Source: Holtermannia corniformis (lineage: Eukaryota > Basidiomycota > Tremellomycetes > Holtermanniales). Taken from it: a stretch of DNA of 64,000 nt. The notes beneath the pieces were generated by a model that had not been told where the DNA came from, did no database searches, and saw nothing but the letters and a program-made list of their open reading frames with translations. Each line of letters begins with the position of its first letter. Positions within the stretch are counted from its first letter, which is position 1. The stretch lies in assembly GCA_001599935.1 (NCBI GenBank), contig BCIJ01000020.1, positions 232,107-296,106 of the forward strand, written 5' to 3'. Below, in pieces: positions 46,336 through 59,546 of this stretch. A program made the position numbers and the translations under genes.

Positions 46336-48920
46336 GGTCGTCGATGGCGACAGCAGCGGCGGCGTGGCTGCCGATATGAGTGAGATCCCCCCGAAAGGTC
46401 GGAAGTGGGTAGCAATCGCTGAAAATTTGGTCCCGTCTGTCATGCATGCATTCAGTTGTCGGAGGAATCCGCGCATTACGGAGACGACGTGTTCTCTGCA
46501 GCGACTGCGGTATGAGAGAACAAGGCAAAGGAGGCATGTCTACGCGAGGCCTCTGCGTACGCTGGACAGGCTCGAGCCCGTTCAGTGCTGGATTGTGGCG
46601 TCCCGACGAGACGAATTTGATGCTGCTCCGTGCTGCGGTACTCCGGGCGAGACAACGGCTTCTGGACCGGTCATTTACCCATGCTGAAGAGTCGACGGGA
46701 ATACGCAGACGGATGGGTTGACCCCGCTACTGTTCCTCAAGGAGGCTCGGGCCGTGGTCTGCTGACGCTCCCACACTGCGCACAGGCGCATCACGGGTCG
46801 GAACCAAAACGCGCTCTCGGATGCATCGGATGCATCTGGAGCGAGATCCGCGACTGAGTTAGGGTTCACTCGACGCCGCGGGGATTTCGAGCCCTGCGAC
46901 CAGGTGGAGGCGAGCAAGGCGCTTACCTGCCTGTTCGGAAGATATCAAACAATGGGAACGAGGCGCATCGGGGAGGCGTACTCCTGAATTGGAAACAAGC
47001 ATAGCGCCGCACGCGGGCGAACACCCAAAGGGGCAGGGCCGTGGAACGCGCCAATTGGCGTGATCGAAAGCGTTCTTCCGGACAGCGTGCGCTCGCGTGG
47101 TGCGAGGCGGCTGTAAGATCTCTGCGGACAGCTGTCCACAGCTGGCGTTAGCGCTCACGACCGCAAAGCACGGAGATGGGTAATTGTTTCGACTGCGGCG
47201 CGTGCCATGTTGCTGGTCCTGGGTGCTCGCTGAGCTTCGGATGTCGCCGACATTGGAGCTTGCCACCAGAGCGCTCAGGGCCGCGCGCATTAGAGTCAGG
47301 GTGTCTCAGAGCGTCCGGCGGCAGACACCGAGCTTTCCACCATGCAACGTTGCGCCAGGCCCGAGTTTCCATCAATAATGGTGGCCTGTGGAGACCTTTC
47401 GGGAGAACGATCCCTATCGGAATATCTCTGGCGCACAGATCCGAACGCCACGTCTGATGGTCTGCGAAGCTCTCGGACATTCGGCGACATTAGTCCGCAC
47501 TCGTCTTGTCAAAAGGACAGGCTCAAACCTCGGCGAGCCCGTGCAGCCCCCCTGTCCTTCTCGCCCCTAAGTAACGCCACGGGACGATCTCGCAGCATAC
47601 GGAGGACGAACAATCGTTTGGCCAGGGGGTGGAGGTTCGGAGCGTACGGCCGGAGCGTTTGTGCGCCCATCCCTAGTTGTGAGTCTGCGATCGGACATGG
47701 CGTCGCCGGTGAACGTGTCACAGGCCCGGGGAGCTGCTCTGACCTGTTGCGCAGAGTTTGAGCTTGGTGCCAGTGACGCCTCTGCGCTCAGTAGCGCGCT
47801 ATTGTTCCGGAACGTACCGTGACTTCGTAGAGGCTCGTGCTCTGATGTCTGGTGGTGTAGGTTCTGACAAACTACCAGGGTCTGCTCCATTGCTCGCCGT
47901 CTCACGGTCTCGACGCTCCTTCATACAGCTACGACGTCGGGCGGTGCGTTGGACGCTGACCGAAGCGCCGATACGACCGCGTGGACCCGTTGATCTACAC
48001 ACGACCCCGCCGTCGACCTTCTGTCTTCGCTCCGACTAGCTACTCGACAGACGGATCGCCGAGCGACCACCGGCGTTCCTGCCTGGCGCATCTGGCGGCG
48101 GCGAGTGGCCCGCATCCTTTGGCGAGCTCGGAGCACTTGCAGCGTGGCCGGAGTGTCCCCCGCGGGCGGCTGTGCGTGCCAGAGTCCGAACGGACGTCTT
48201 TGGGGCTCAAAGGCAGGAGGAAAGGAGCACGATCACGAGGATCATCCCATATCAAGCAAGCCACCGAGCCGACACACACGCTCGCGCACGGCCATCAGCC
48301 CGGCCGCAACGTCCATCACCGCGGGCCATCACCGTCGCCAGAGACTAGGTGTGATTGCCGGCCTCGGCGCCCTGGGCCAGCTCGGGCTCGCGTCCGACCG
48401 CACGGACGATCACCTCGGGCCTACCCCCTGTGCTCGGCGTAAACGGCGCTAGGGGCAAAGCCTGCCCGCGCACGGTCCGCGCAGACACACAAACTGCCCG
48501 CGTTTCAGTTCGTGTCCCCAGCGGCCCACACGCAGCAGCTTTTCATCAGCCCGCCTCTACCTTTCTTCCCCTGTCGCACCCCAGCGTTCATCAGACGTCA
48601 CAAGGCGTCCCACCTTTCTCTCTGCCCGAGCGCCGCATCATCCTTTTGGATATTAAATCCACGCGCATCCCGCCTGTCGTCCGAACGCCTTCTGGCTTCC
48701 TTTCAGCCCGCTCGTCCTTCCATCAGCGCCGGAGTGGCAATCCCGCCGCCACCGCACCGGATCGAGCCCAACTCTTGGCTCGTCGACAAGAACGGAGGGC
48801 GATCCACGTCGTTTCCGTATCTCGACGGGTAAAAGGAGCCATTGCGGCGTTCACGACCGCCGTCTTCCCCTTGCTCTATCACCCCGTCCTTGAACATCCG
48901 TCGCCATCCTTCGACAAAGC
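46336..48920. other. 2.6-kb stretch without a recognisable gene
   Basis: This is the longest gene-free interval in the window. Many open frames of 60-150 codons overlap on both strands, as expected of GC-rich DNA, but none shows motifs, splices into a longer frame or resembles a family I know. It does not resemble rRNA. It lies upstream of the Zn2Cys6-PAS factor and may include a long promoter and 5' leader; the last 450 bp are pyrimidine-rich, consistent with a fungal promoter. Confidence 0.45.
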
Positions 48921-50758
48921 ATGCATAGCAACGCGCCCTCGCCCACTCAGGAGGTTGTGGTGCGCGACGCCGGCGCCGTGCCCGCACCGCCGACGACCGC
49001 ACCTATCGTCATGCGCAGGGTCGGCGGAAAAGCAAACGTCTCATCGGCCTGTGGTCCGTGCAAGAAGGCGCACTTGGCTTGTGATGGTGGGTCATCATGA
49101 GCATCAAGGTCCATCGCTGATGCTGCTGCAGTCGCACGACCATGCAAGCGTTGCGTCAACATGGGCAAGGCGCATGCGTGCACCGATGTTCCGGTAGGTA
49201 CCGTGATGATCCGAGAAGACGTCTGTTGACGTCGGATCAGCACAAGAAGCGTGGTCGGCCAAAGACGATCCGGCCGCAGATCGAATCGGCAGGTCCGCTC
49301 GAGCGCTCGCTACCATCTGCGCTCTCGCTCTCGAGTGCGAGTGCGCGCTCATTCTCCGCCTCGCGCTCATGGCGTGGCTATGGGGATGAGCGTGATCGCC
49401 GCTCATCCTTTGGTCACCATCGCGAGTATGAGTACGCTCACGGTCAAAGCCGCTTGTTTTCTCAGCCAGGGCGACCGATTGTCGGCCCGCTCGAAACGCC
49501 CTACTACCCTCATTCGCATTCGCGGTCTTTCGGGTCACGGCATACTCCCGACTTTGACCGTGGGGAATCACCTGCACTGAGCCCGTATGGAGCGCCGGCA
49601 CCTGTCGCGCCGCCAACATTGTTCACGCTGTTTGCATCGACCAACCTGCAGATTGTGCGCGCAACGTCCGAGTGTCAAGCGTTGACGGGCTATCTCCCTC
49701 ACGAGTACATCAATCTCTCGCTCTACCATTATTTGCATCCGGACGATGTGGCGACAGTCGAGTCGGACAGGGTGTCGCTCACGCAGAACCCCCGGCTGCA
49801 GGGCGCACTGCAGAGTCAGCGCGAGACTCTGGCTGCCATGGCGGCGACGCCATCGCCGACGACAGGACACCGGGCACGGTCCGAGCGTGAGCTGTTGTCA
49901 CCAGCCGAAGGCATGACGCAGCCCTACCCGAACCGCAACGTACGCGTGCTGCGTGCCGACGGCGAATACGACCTGTACAATGTCCGGCTGCATATCGGTG
50001 GCGGGCTCGGAGCAAATCTGTGGCTGCCGGAGACCTTTGGCCGGAGCTACATTGTCATCTCAATGCTGCGTTTGCCACCCGAGGTCGCTGCCAAATTCCA
50101 CCGACCGCACCGTCGCTCTCACGCTCTGCCTGCCCCACCGCCTCCGCCTCCACACGCACAACCACGCGCATCCGACGCCAACGGACATGCCGCTCCAATC
50201 CTGTCGCCATCCAGCGTTGGGCTGTCACCGCTCACTTTCGACTCGCGCGAGTCACTTACAATCTCTCCGATCGACCAGTCGCGATCGCCTTCGGGCGCAC
50301 AGACAAAGCTCCCGTCCATCTCGTCCATCACCGCCACGATCCCACCTCCACCGCCGCACCCTATGAACCGGAGTTTTTCGGGATCAGGCCGCGCATCGCC
50401 AAACGAGCGCTACGCGTTCGCAGGCAACTCGCTCTCCAACTCGTTACCGCCGCTCTCGCTCCTGTCTGCTTCGCCGCGTCAGAAGCCGAGGTTGCCTGGG
50501 TCGAGTATCTCCCCACGCGAGCGCGCTTACGCCATGCCCGCGACTGCCCCGCTACCGCGCATCAAGCAAAGCAGTTCGGACGGCAGCGCCAGCATCAGCC
50601 CCGACCCTAGCGAAAGCGCCAGTGTCAGCGCCAGCGAAGACGTCGAAATGGGCTCTCCTCAACACGAAGAGCGCGTCAAGGCTGAGCCCGAACTCGACAT
50701 GGAACCGCAGCCAGTGCACGGCGAGGGCCCGCAGAATGTCCGTCGGGTCTGGGAGTGA
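48921..50758 (+). CDS. Zn2Cys6 transcription factor with PAS domain
   Basis: Three exons (48921..49086, 49132..49193, 49241..50758) join to 1,746 nt, giving 581 aa. The zinc cluster starts at SSACGPCKKAHLACD and continues after a phase-1 intron with VARPCKRCVNMGKAHACTDV, then a basic HKKRGRPK block, much like an AT-hook. This cluster type (ARPCKRC...KKRGRPK) recalls the Rds2/Ert1/AcuK group of gluconeogenic regulators, though I would not assign it firmly. A PAS domain spans about residues 200-340: LFTLFASTNLQIVRATSECQ, ALTGYLPHEYINLSLYHYLH and a second half RNVRVLRADGEYDLYNVRLH. The rest is Ser/Pro-rich and ends in an acidic region. PAS domains sense ligands or mediate dimerisation; the signal here is unknown. 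Confidence 0.87.
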
Positions 50759-51179
50759 GCGACATATAAACATACCCATATTGTGTAATCGCAAAACGCC
50801 CGATAGCAATATACACGTTTTGCGAAATGTATCTGTAGTGTGCAGCGCTGGTCTGGGTGGCCCACTGATTGTCATCACGCATGGGAAGGCTGGGCGGGTG
50901 TCGCTCTTTGCAGAGTACTCGGGGTAGTTTCGTCAAGACGGCATCGATGCCAAGAGTCTAGTTCCATTGCCCAGGCGTGCATGCTACGCTGGTATCAACC
51001 ATAGCCACACATACCGTGCTGTCCATCGTCCGCAGTTGCCACCGCGGCGAGCATGTTAAAACTACCAGTTTGAGTGCACGGTCTGGGAACCGACAGCTTG
51101 ACCGATATTCATCAAGGTCACTGAAATGGCAGACCATGAGCAGCAAGGGTTGCAAACGATATTAGATCGCATAGATACA
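50759..51179. other. Convergent intergenic, PAS factor / uS10m
   Basis: 421 bp between two 3' ends. It should hold two terminators; TATAAA-like and AATATA stretches at about 50765-50815 could serve polyadenylation. No gene is seen. Confidence 0.4.
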
Positions 51180-51964
51180 TCACGCTGTCTGCGACTGCTC
51201 GTCCTTTGGCGCCTCGACAGCCGGGTCCAAGCCCTCGGCCTGGATCGACTCGACGATACGCTTTGCCGCATCCTCAATCTCGTCCTTTTGCCCGCCCTTG
51301 CGCATCGCACCCTCGACAACGTCCATCTCCTTGTCAGCCCATCCAAACTCTACAAACTCCTTGACGGTGATCTTGATCCCGACGCCGCCAATCGCGTTCC
51401 GTCTCAGGTAGCGGATCCAGCGATCGATCGTTTCCCGTTCGGCATCAAACACTTTGATCGCGCGGCGGTGCGTCCGGATCTCAAAGTTTTCTTGAGATTT
51501 CTTGTGGACGAACGGGGATTTGAGCACGGTGTGGAGCGCTCGCGTGGTGGGTAGGCTGGCGGGGAGGGAGGTGGGGATCCGAAGCGAGTGGGCAGAGTGT
51601 ACGGCAAAGGTCGAGTAGAGGTCTAGAGGGCCTGGTTGGTGTGCGCGGAGGTGGAGGGTTGCGACGTGGACGTTGTGTGGGCGCGGGAGCGGGGTCAGTG
51701 GGGGGAAAGCGAGGTATGGAGAGGTAGCAGTGGGATTGGGCGTCGTGCTTGATGTGGATGCGGTGGAAGCACGGCGAATGGCGGTAAATGAGCAGCTTGA
51801 GCTAGGCCAGAGTCTAAGTCACAACTGACTTTCAAAGTGCGCTTAAGGCCGACGGACCTGCTGCTTTCCACCGCGCGCACAGCGGCCGGCAACGCCGCTA
51901 CGACTGGCCGGGAAGTCGACGCCGATGCGACTCTAGACACGACATTGACTGATCGGGAGAGCAT
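51180..51964 (-). CDS. RSM10: Mitochondrial small ribosomal subunit protein uS10m
   Basis: Two exons (51964..51858 and 51801..51180) join to 729 nt, giving 242 aa. The N-terminal 60 residues (MLSRSVNVVSRVASASTSRP ... FTAIRRASTAS) form a mitochondrial presequence rich in Ser, Arg and Ala with almost no acidic residues. The uS10 fold follows: HNVHVATLHLRAHQPGPLDL, LRIPTSLPASLPTTRALHTV, LKSPFVHKKSQENFEIRTHR and RAIKVFDAERETIDRWIRYL. The H-K-K-S-x-E-x-F-E motif is the uS10 loop that contacts the rRNA head. A charged tail, EIEDAAKRIVESIQAEGLDP, extends beyond the bacterial protein, as usual in fungi. The intron is 56 nt with donor GTCCGT; a shorter 29-nt intron was rejected as too small. Confidence 0.9.
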
Positions 51965-52058
51965 CTTGGCGACAACGTTGACGCGCTTGCTTGCGTTGGG
52001 TGGTGCTAAAGGTGAGCGGTCAGGAAGTCTGCGGCGTTACGGCGTTTCACTCTGCCAA

Positions 52059-52070
52059 CCCCCCCCCCCC
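52059..52070 (+). repeat. Poly-C tract (12 C)
   Basis: Homopolymer in the divergent region between uS10m and the PLP homeostasis gene. It may be a sequencing-length artefact or a hypermutable promoter tract. Confidence 0.8.
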
Positions 52071-52154
52071 ACTCAACCCCCTTCCGCTGATCGCCACGTG
52101 CGTCCAATTACTCGATGATGGCCCGAACTCGATGAAGCAGAAGCGCAGCAGTCG

Positions 52155-53184
<1,030 letters not shown>

Positions 53185-53635
53185 TGCATACTTGGGCTTG
53201 CCATCTGTGGCCGTTGACATGATCAGACGTGCCCAGTAGTGCCACTGTTATCCGCACAAAAGATGGCGTGAAACCTCTTGGTTGCCGTCATTGTCCGCTG
53301 AAACGCCGAACCCCCGGACGCACCGGGTCCACTCACTGCATCAACATTCCGACCAGCATTCCACCACTTGTCGAGGTCGAACTCGGTTCTATCCTAGCTG
53401 CAACGCGGCTTTGGTGTTTGAAGAAACAACTGGCGAGGAAGCACAGTTCTCCGAAGTCTCAGCGTCTAGATCGACAACGTTCATTGAGCGTTCGAGGCGC
53501 GATGGCGCGCGCTCCAGCAACGCCAGCAGCGTCCAGCCTGCTCCCAACCTCGCAGAAATCAAGTAGCACAGTACGTCGACGCCGCCATCCTCCTAGCTAC
53601 TCGCAGAAGCTGATCTTGCCAAGCCGCTCCGTTCA
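53185..53635. other. Intergenic, PLPHP 3' side / nucleoporin promoter
   Basis: 451 bp between two plus-strand genes. A 94-166-codon open frame overlaps but has no motifs. Nothing else is visible. Confidence 0.4.
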
Positions 53636-56486
53636 ATGTCAAGCTTTCGCTCGCTCGTCAACCTCGTCGCGTCGCCTTTCAAGCGCTCTTCGCCGCCGCA
53701 CAGTCACGGGAGCAAGCGGGAGGATGTAGAGATGATTGAGGATGGCAAGGCTAGTGAGAGTGGATCTGAGGATCGATGGGAGGGCGAGGCCCCGGCGGAT
53801 CCATTCACCGTTGCGGCGTTCACGAGGCGTCAGTACTTGGTCTTGCGGCTAGAGGGCATATGCTAATCACCGGACAGATCATCAAGATCCCGAAGCACGG
53901 CTCGTAGAACAACCGACGTCTCCCTCTCGACATGTCCATTTCACCACCACCCAACCTCCACCCGATGCCATCCTCCACGCTCTTCTTCCCCCCTCGTCGC
54001 GCCAGCACCAGTCCAACGACCAGCAGGGAACTTCCCTGTCGGCACGCACAATGCTCTCGCGCTTTCTGCAGGCTAAGAGCGGAGCACCGATGACGACCGA
54101 GGACATGCGATCGTTTGAGCTCTTGACGCAGCGTGTTGCCGACGAGGATCGGGCCGGTAGCCACAAGATGGCGGCATCGGCACCGTATGTATTCGGAACG
54201 CGAGGCGAGAAGAGCGAGTCGACGGCTTTCAGCTTTAGCTCGGTGGGTTTTACGCTGTCCGTTTCGGCTATCTGGGTGATACTGATATCGTTCAGCCAAA
54301 CCTCCTCCCTAGCACACAAACAACACGAAGCGAGGCGGTGCGCCCACTCGGTCGCTCGCAGACATCAACCAACCTCTTTGCATCCACCTCTTCCATCACC
54401 GCATCTGGATCCACCGCCCGCCGCCCGCGCTACCTCGGTCCCGGCATGTCTGCCCGCCGCTCGAACCTCTCATCCCCCACGACCTCTTTCGCATCTCGCA
54501 ACCTCTCTATCGGCAGCAGCACCGGTGACAAGCGCAAAGCTACAAACGACGCCACAAGCGATAGCGTCAGTGATGGCAGCGACCGGGACGATAAGCGTCG
54601 CAGAGTTGGGGAGGACAAGCCACCAGCGCTGTCGTCGAGTCTTTCCATGCCCGACTTTTCGCACTTGAGAGCTCTGGGTCAGAGTCAGAGTCACGGTCAA
54701 GAGGTGAATGGCAAGGACAAGGGCAAGGGCAGGGAATCCGAGGCGCCTGCCGAGTCGTCGACGGCCGCGGTGAAGCGCTCACAGGCGTTTGCGACACCGC
54801 AGACGAGTCGGTTGAGGCAGTCGGTTGTGGCTTGTGAGTTTCCAACGAGCACGATATCCTACGGTAGCTGATGATTGTTGCAGCAGCTAGTCCACCTGCG
54901 ACACCCAACTCTGAATCCGAAGTCGAAGCAGGCACTTTGACACCGCGAGCAGCAGCCGCGAGCGCAAGTGCGAAAAAACGTACTGCCGACCTCATGCTCG
55001 ATATCATTGACGCCAGCAAACCCGTCAAGCCTGTACGTTTACCTGCGTCTATCCAGTGTCGAGGTACTGACATGGCTCAGGACCCACCAAAGAAGGAGAT
55101 TGTCAACCCGTACCAATCTAGCCTGCCTGCTTCTTCAGCCTTGCACCGCTCGGCGATGCTGAGGTCAACTCGGAGACCGGCTACGCCGAAACGAAAGGCG
55201 CCGGCGTCGACTGTCGCGAGTGGATCGACACCGCTGGGCAAAACGCCGACGGCTCTGGAGCGGATCGAGAGTGCTGCAAAGGTATGCCCCAGTGATGATT
55301 CTTGATCATGAAAGGCTGAACCAGCATCAGACTGACGACCAACCATCACCGAGCAAGAAGATTCGTAGCTTGGCTGCACTGCACAAGAGTACGCCGCGCA
55401 AACCCGAGCCACAACCGGCAACTCTGGTCGAGTCTGAGACTGAGAGCGAAGGCGAAGTTGAAACCGTGCCGGCGAAGAAACCTGCCGAACCGCTGTTCAA
55501 GAGCACGCCTGTGCCGACTCCATCGATCCCTGCGCCCACGCCTGCAAAGTCCAAGGCCGACACCAATTTCCTCGCCGCACCGACTAGTCGACCGCTGGAA
55601 GTGCTACATGGTGTGCTTACGCAACCGCAACCGGCGCCGTCGCCCAAGCCGGTGCACAAAGCTCGACCATCGCCTCGCCCTCCATCACCGCCTCCCGTCG
55701 AAGAGCCTGCCCCAGCCGCCACCCCTTCCAAACCTAGCAAACCAATCGCTTTGACTCAGACACCTCGCGAGATCGCTCTCGCAACCCCAAAGCTCGCCTT
55801 GCCGTTCTTCACCCTCTCTGTTGGGTTTGCTGGGCCATCGACTGGGCCGTCAGAAGCGGCTCGCAAGAAGGCACTTGCAGTCCCCAAGGCCGACTTGCCG
55901 ACCTTTTCGGACTGGAGCATGACTGCCGGTGCTAAAGGCAAGGGAAAGGGCAAGGAGAAGGATACTACCTTTGCCGACTCGACAATTCAGTTCAAAAATC
56001 CCGAGTCGGCTAGTAACGCCCAAACGTCCGCCGAGCCGCGAAACGTTGCCAAATCTGCCGAGCCAAAGCCGAGGCCCTTCGACTGGGCTGCAGCTGGTCT
56101 AATGCCGAAAGCGGCGGTAGATAGCACGCAGTGGAAGTGTTCGATGTGCGCTTGCACCAATTCAATGGGCGCGCAGAATTGCATAGTGAGTGGGAATGAT
56201 CGCTTTCGATTGTTTGATGCTGAGTGGCCATCAGGCATGTGATGAGCCGCAACCGGTTGTGAAACCTCCATCTTCGCCGACCCAGTCACCGGCACCGGCC
56301 CCAACCCCCTTTTCGTGGGCTGCTGCAGGTTTGAAGCCGGCTGCCAAGACGGACGAGTGGAGTTGCTCAGTCTGCATGATCAAGAACAAGAGCAGTGCGA
56401 TCGAGTGTGCGGTAAGTCTCTACGTAGAGGTGGCTGATGCGGCGGGTGGTTGACCTTGGGAACAGGCGTGCCAGTCGCCCAAGTGA
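53636..56486 (+). CDS. Nucleoporin-like protein with two RanBP2 zinc fingers
   Basis: The protein begins MSSFRSLVNLVASPFKRSSP, a short amphipathic helix like the membrane-binding N-termini of Nup1, Nup60 and Nup153. The long middle part is disordered, rich in Ser, Pro, Ala and Lys, with basic clusters (DKRRRVGED, SARRSN) that could be nuclear import signals. SDWSMTAGAKGKGKGKEK lies before the C-terminal fingers. These are of RanBP2 type: WKCSMCACTNSMGAQNCIAC and WSCSVCMIKNKSSAIECAAC, each preceded by F-x-W-A-A-A-G-L. It ends QSPK at 56486 after a last intron. RanBP2 fingers bind Ran in Nup153 or RNA in other proteins. Few FG repeats are seen, so nuclear-basket nucleoporin is the best but not certain call. 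About six or seven exons. Confidence 0.7.
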
Positions 56487-56687
56487 TCGCGAGTGTATTT
56501 GTAGTCATTCATGACATGCCATCTCTGTGGGCGCGGCCACTTCGGGGTATGAAAGAGGGTACGAGGGACAAGAGGATACGTCAGGTAGCCATACCGAGGC
56601 CTTTGCGGACGCCATCGAGCAGAGCACTGCCCTCGTCGCCGGATCTGTGCCGCCGTCAGCGGCTGTACCGCGCGACAGAAACGAGAC

Positions 56688-58462
56688 CTACGCTTCGAAG
56701 ATCGCGACCCCTGCCAGGCCATTCATCGCAACCCATGCACCCTTTGCTTCAAAGCTGACAGGGTCATCGTACGAAACGATTTGAGGAGCGGTAGTAGACG
56801 CATCGAGTTGACCAACAAGGTACGGCGTCTTGCTACAGTCGTCAAAGTAGCGCGTGATTGATGCGCCGCTCCCATCGGCGTTGATGAACTCGAAGAGAAT
56901 CAGCAGGCGCCGGCAGCAAGTCACACCATCGGAACTTACTCCGCCGTTGACAAGCGCATTGTAATTGTAGACCCCTGTCGCGGTTTCTGGATCCCCGCAT
57001 GCATCCACCCCGGTTGGTGTAGCACCTGGGAACGGATGGTCATGGGAGAAAGCCTGATAGATGCCGTTCTGCTCTACAAAGGACTGATCCAGGTTATATG
57101 CATGCGCATAAGCCGGGATGCCCTGCTGAATCAGCTCGATACCATACCTCGTCGCCTTGGCTTACCAATACGAGCTGAGAAGGCTTGAAGCCCGCCGCAT
57201 TGGTCCAGATGTCGAGAGCGGTCTGCGCCGAGAAGTCTGCCTTGCCGTTTGAACAACTGACATCGAGAGCGCTGTTTGGACCAGTTGAGTCACTCCACGC
57301 TCCGAACTGATCGTACAGCTGAATTACATGAGCGTTGTCTTTCGCCTGCTGCGATCTGGACTGACCATGATGTTCTAGATTGGACAGTCACCAGGTAGCA
57401 ATGTACTCAAGCTTGCCACTCACCAAGAAATCCACATTGTCGGCAATGTCGCTGTAATACTCCTTGTCTGCCTGGCCTGCCCAATCCCCGACCTCTCCAT
57501 CCTCTGTTGGCTTTGCGAAACCCGCCGGCGCAACGTCCAAGCTGATGCGCTTCTCGCCCAGCGCTGAGCGCAGATCCTTGAGGAACAAGGCGAGGTTTGC
57601 TACATCGTCGGGACTCTTGGTGTTGCACGACATGCCCTGTCAAATGTAAGCTTTGTGGCATCGATGAAGAGCCACCTACTCCTCCGACTGGATACTCCCA
57701 ATCTACGTATAATCAGCTGATGCATCCTCGGGAAGTCCCTAGAACATACCGATGTCAACTGAGCCATATTGTTAGTCATCAATACGTCGGCAAACGTTCC
57801 AACGAGCTCACCCCCATCGAACTTTTCCTATCATGGCGTGATTCAGTCGTTCCCGTATCCGGTCCTAGGTCACTTACTGCTCCCTTGTCAAGATACTCGG
57901 CGATTGCCGTGGTCATCGCTTTACGTCCCTGATCGGTGCCAAGCGCAGTGCTAAAGTAACGCGAACCTGTCCAACCTCCGATTGACATGGAAACGGTGAC
58001 ATTGCGAGCGTGGGCTGCAGCAAGCAGGGCCTGCGCTTTGCCATCGTCCACCGACGTCGTATCGATGTACCCCTTTGAAGCGTCATCCGTCGTCACCATG
58101 ACGAAATAGTCAAGGTGGGTAAGCTGCGCTGTTCAATATCGGTAGCCTGTTCTCACTACCACTCACCTTGGTAAAGTCTATGTCTTTCTCCGAGTACTCA
58201 AGCCAGTCTGTCGTTTGAGCACGCATTCTCCCTAGTCGTCGAACTCACCTGCGTACCAAGCTGACCTGCATAGATGTCAGCAGCGCCACGCGCGAAATGC
58301 TCAGTACATGACGTACACCACAGGTCCAGTAGTGAGATTGCCATTATGAAGCGCGTCCGCACGGCGGTACTGCTGGCCTTTGTAGCGACTCCACTGGGGT
58401 ACACCGAAGACGGCCGGTACTATCGCAAGAGCGGCAACGATCATGGCAGTGATCAGGATCAT
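56688..58462 (-). CDS. GH18 chitinase-like glycoside hydrolase (copy A)
   Basis: A secreted GH18 enzyme that would cleave chitin-type beta-1,4-GlcNAc bonds. From the ATG at 58462, MILITAMIVAALAIVPAVFG is a signal peptide. The barrel follows: VMSAWYAGDWLEYSEKDIDF, FVMVTTDD, VTVSMSIGGWTGSRYFS, and the catalytic DxxDxDxE motif as DGVDIDWEYPVGG, assembled over three exons with the Glu intact. Then come LRSALGEKRISLDVAPAGF and YYSDIADNVDFLV. The C-terminal part has ITRYFDDCSKTPYL and IVSYDDPVSFEAKGAWV, ending GVAIFEA at 56688. No chitin-binding module is seen. It is paralogous to the plus-strand gene at 62594 and points away from it. About a dozen exons with introns of 40-60 nt. Confidence 0.85.
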
Positions 58463-59514
58463 TGGACGAATTTGTTCGTGATCAATCGGTCTATCGGTTC
58501 AGCCACTGCCTGCAGTGGTTGAAATCAACTTTCCATCCCCATTCCACGTCTATATGTACGACACTGCGGGGGCTGAGAACCGCTGAAGTCATCCTCTGAG
58601 CTGCTTCCTTTAATAGGAATTGTGGGTTTACGATTGGTTATCGAGGCCACACCAAACACTTCTCACTGCCAATGATCATGGCATCAAATCAACAGTGAAG
58701 CCGTAATCCCGCTCACACGCAAGGGCACATCCACTGGACGGCCGCACCAGAGCAGCAGTCAGGCCTAAAGCTGTGGAAGGAACTACTCCCATCCGTGTTC
58801 TACACCTTCAAGATCTTTGTGAGCAATCGTACCCTCCTGTCAGATCTTGAGAACGTAGTGCCATGAAACCTGTGCCACGCGTGCACTACTGACAACGCGC
58901 AGTAGAGGCAAAGATATACCGCCTAGCAGTCACCTGCAGAACGTGGCATAGTGTTAGATGATGGGGAAGAACCGTGATGCATCTCGCTCGCTACGGCTCT
59001 ACTTTGTAGGCTTCGCCTACGGCTCTGATGTCTAGCACGCCATCCTGACTGTCTCGCCGGATGCAGTATACATCTGCATCCTCGCCGGATGCGTCGCATC
59101 CTAGGCGTCTTGCCTACATCCTCGCCACGCCAGACTTGTCTTGGCTACATCCGCGCCGGATGTAGTGTTCGCCAGATGCGGCGTCACCCGCCGCGTCGTC
59201 CGCCCTGATGGCTGGCTGAGTGGCGTAATCCAACACATAGACCAAAGTGTTATCACGTGTGGGAAGCGGCGCGTGAATCCCAACAATTCAACATTGCGCA
59301 AGGTCAGAGGCACACCAAAGGCACCGACAGCATGCATTTCAGCACTGGCCTGATCGTAGCGTCTTTGCAGCGCATACGCTCTGACATCCTTTCAACCAGA
59401 TTTGGCAACGCACTTTCGGCCAGAGGCTCGGATGCACAGACAAAGGGAGGCGCCCCGCAACCCCTATCGGTTTGACGCTCGGCCGATCGGATCGACGTCG
59501 TTGTAGTGCGCGGC
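58463..59514. other. Intergenic left of the transposon, with hairpin cluster
   Basis: 1.05 kb between the GH18 copy A start and the Harbinger left end. It should hold the GH18 promoter. Between about 59006 and 59165 it contains several short perfect inverted repeats. No gene is seen. Confidence 0.5.
59006..59165. repeat. Cluster of short hairpin-forming repeats
   Basis: Perfect inverted repeats follow one another: GTAGGC-TTC-GCCTAC (59006-59020), GGATGCAG-7 nt-CTGCATCC (59059-59081), GCATCC-5 nt-GGATGC (59076-59092), TAGGC-5 nt-GCCTA (59102-59116) and CTACATCC-5 nt-GGATGTAG (59145-59165). They share the word CTCGCCGGATGC and its variants, so they look like degenerate copies of one palindromic unit. 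Confidence 0.7.
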
Positions 59515-59517
59515 ATT

Positions 59518-59546
59518 AGGGGTGTTCAGTTCATGAGTACGGCGGA
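59518..59546 (+). repeat. Left terminal inverted repeat of the Harbinger element
   Basis: 29 bp, identical to the reverse complement of 62454-62482. Subterminal GTACGG words follow inside. Confidence 0.92.

Noticed and set aside
46850..46880. TTAGGG word as a possible telomere relic
   Set aside because: A single copy only; no tandem array.
46336..48920. Possible rRNA or pseudogene in the long gap
   Set aside because: No rRNA core words, no family-like frames and no tRNA-like B box could be seen.
48355..49197. 280-codon plus-strand frame before the PAS factor
   Set aside because: It overlaps the true first two exons in another frame and has no motifs.
51802..51830. A 29-nt intron in uS10m (donor GTCAGT)
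   Set aside because: Too short to splice and gives the wrong phase; the 56-nt alternative gives a total divisible by three.
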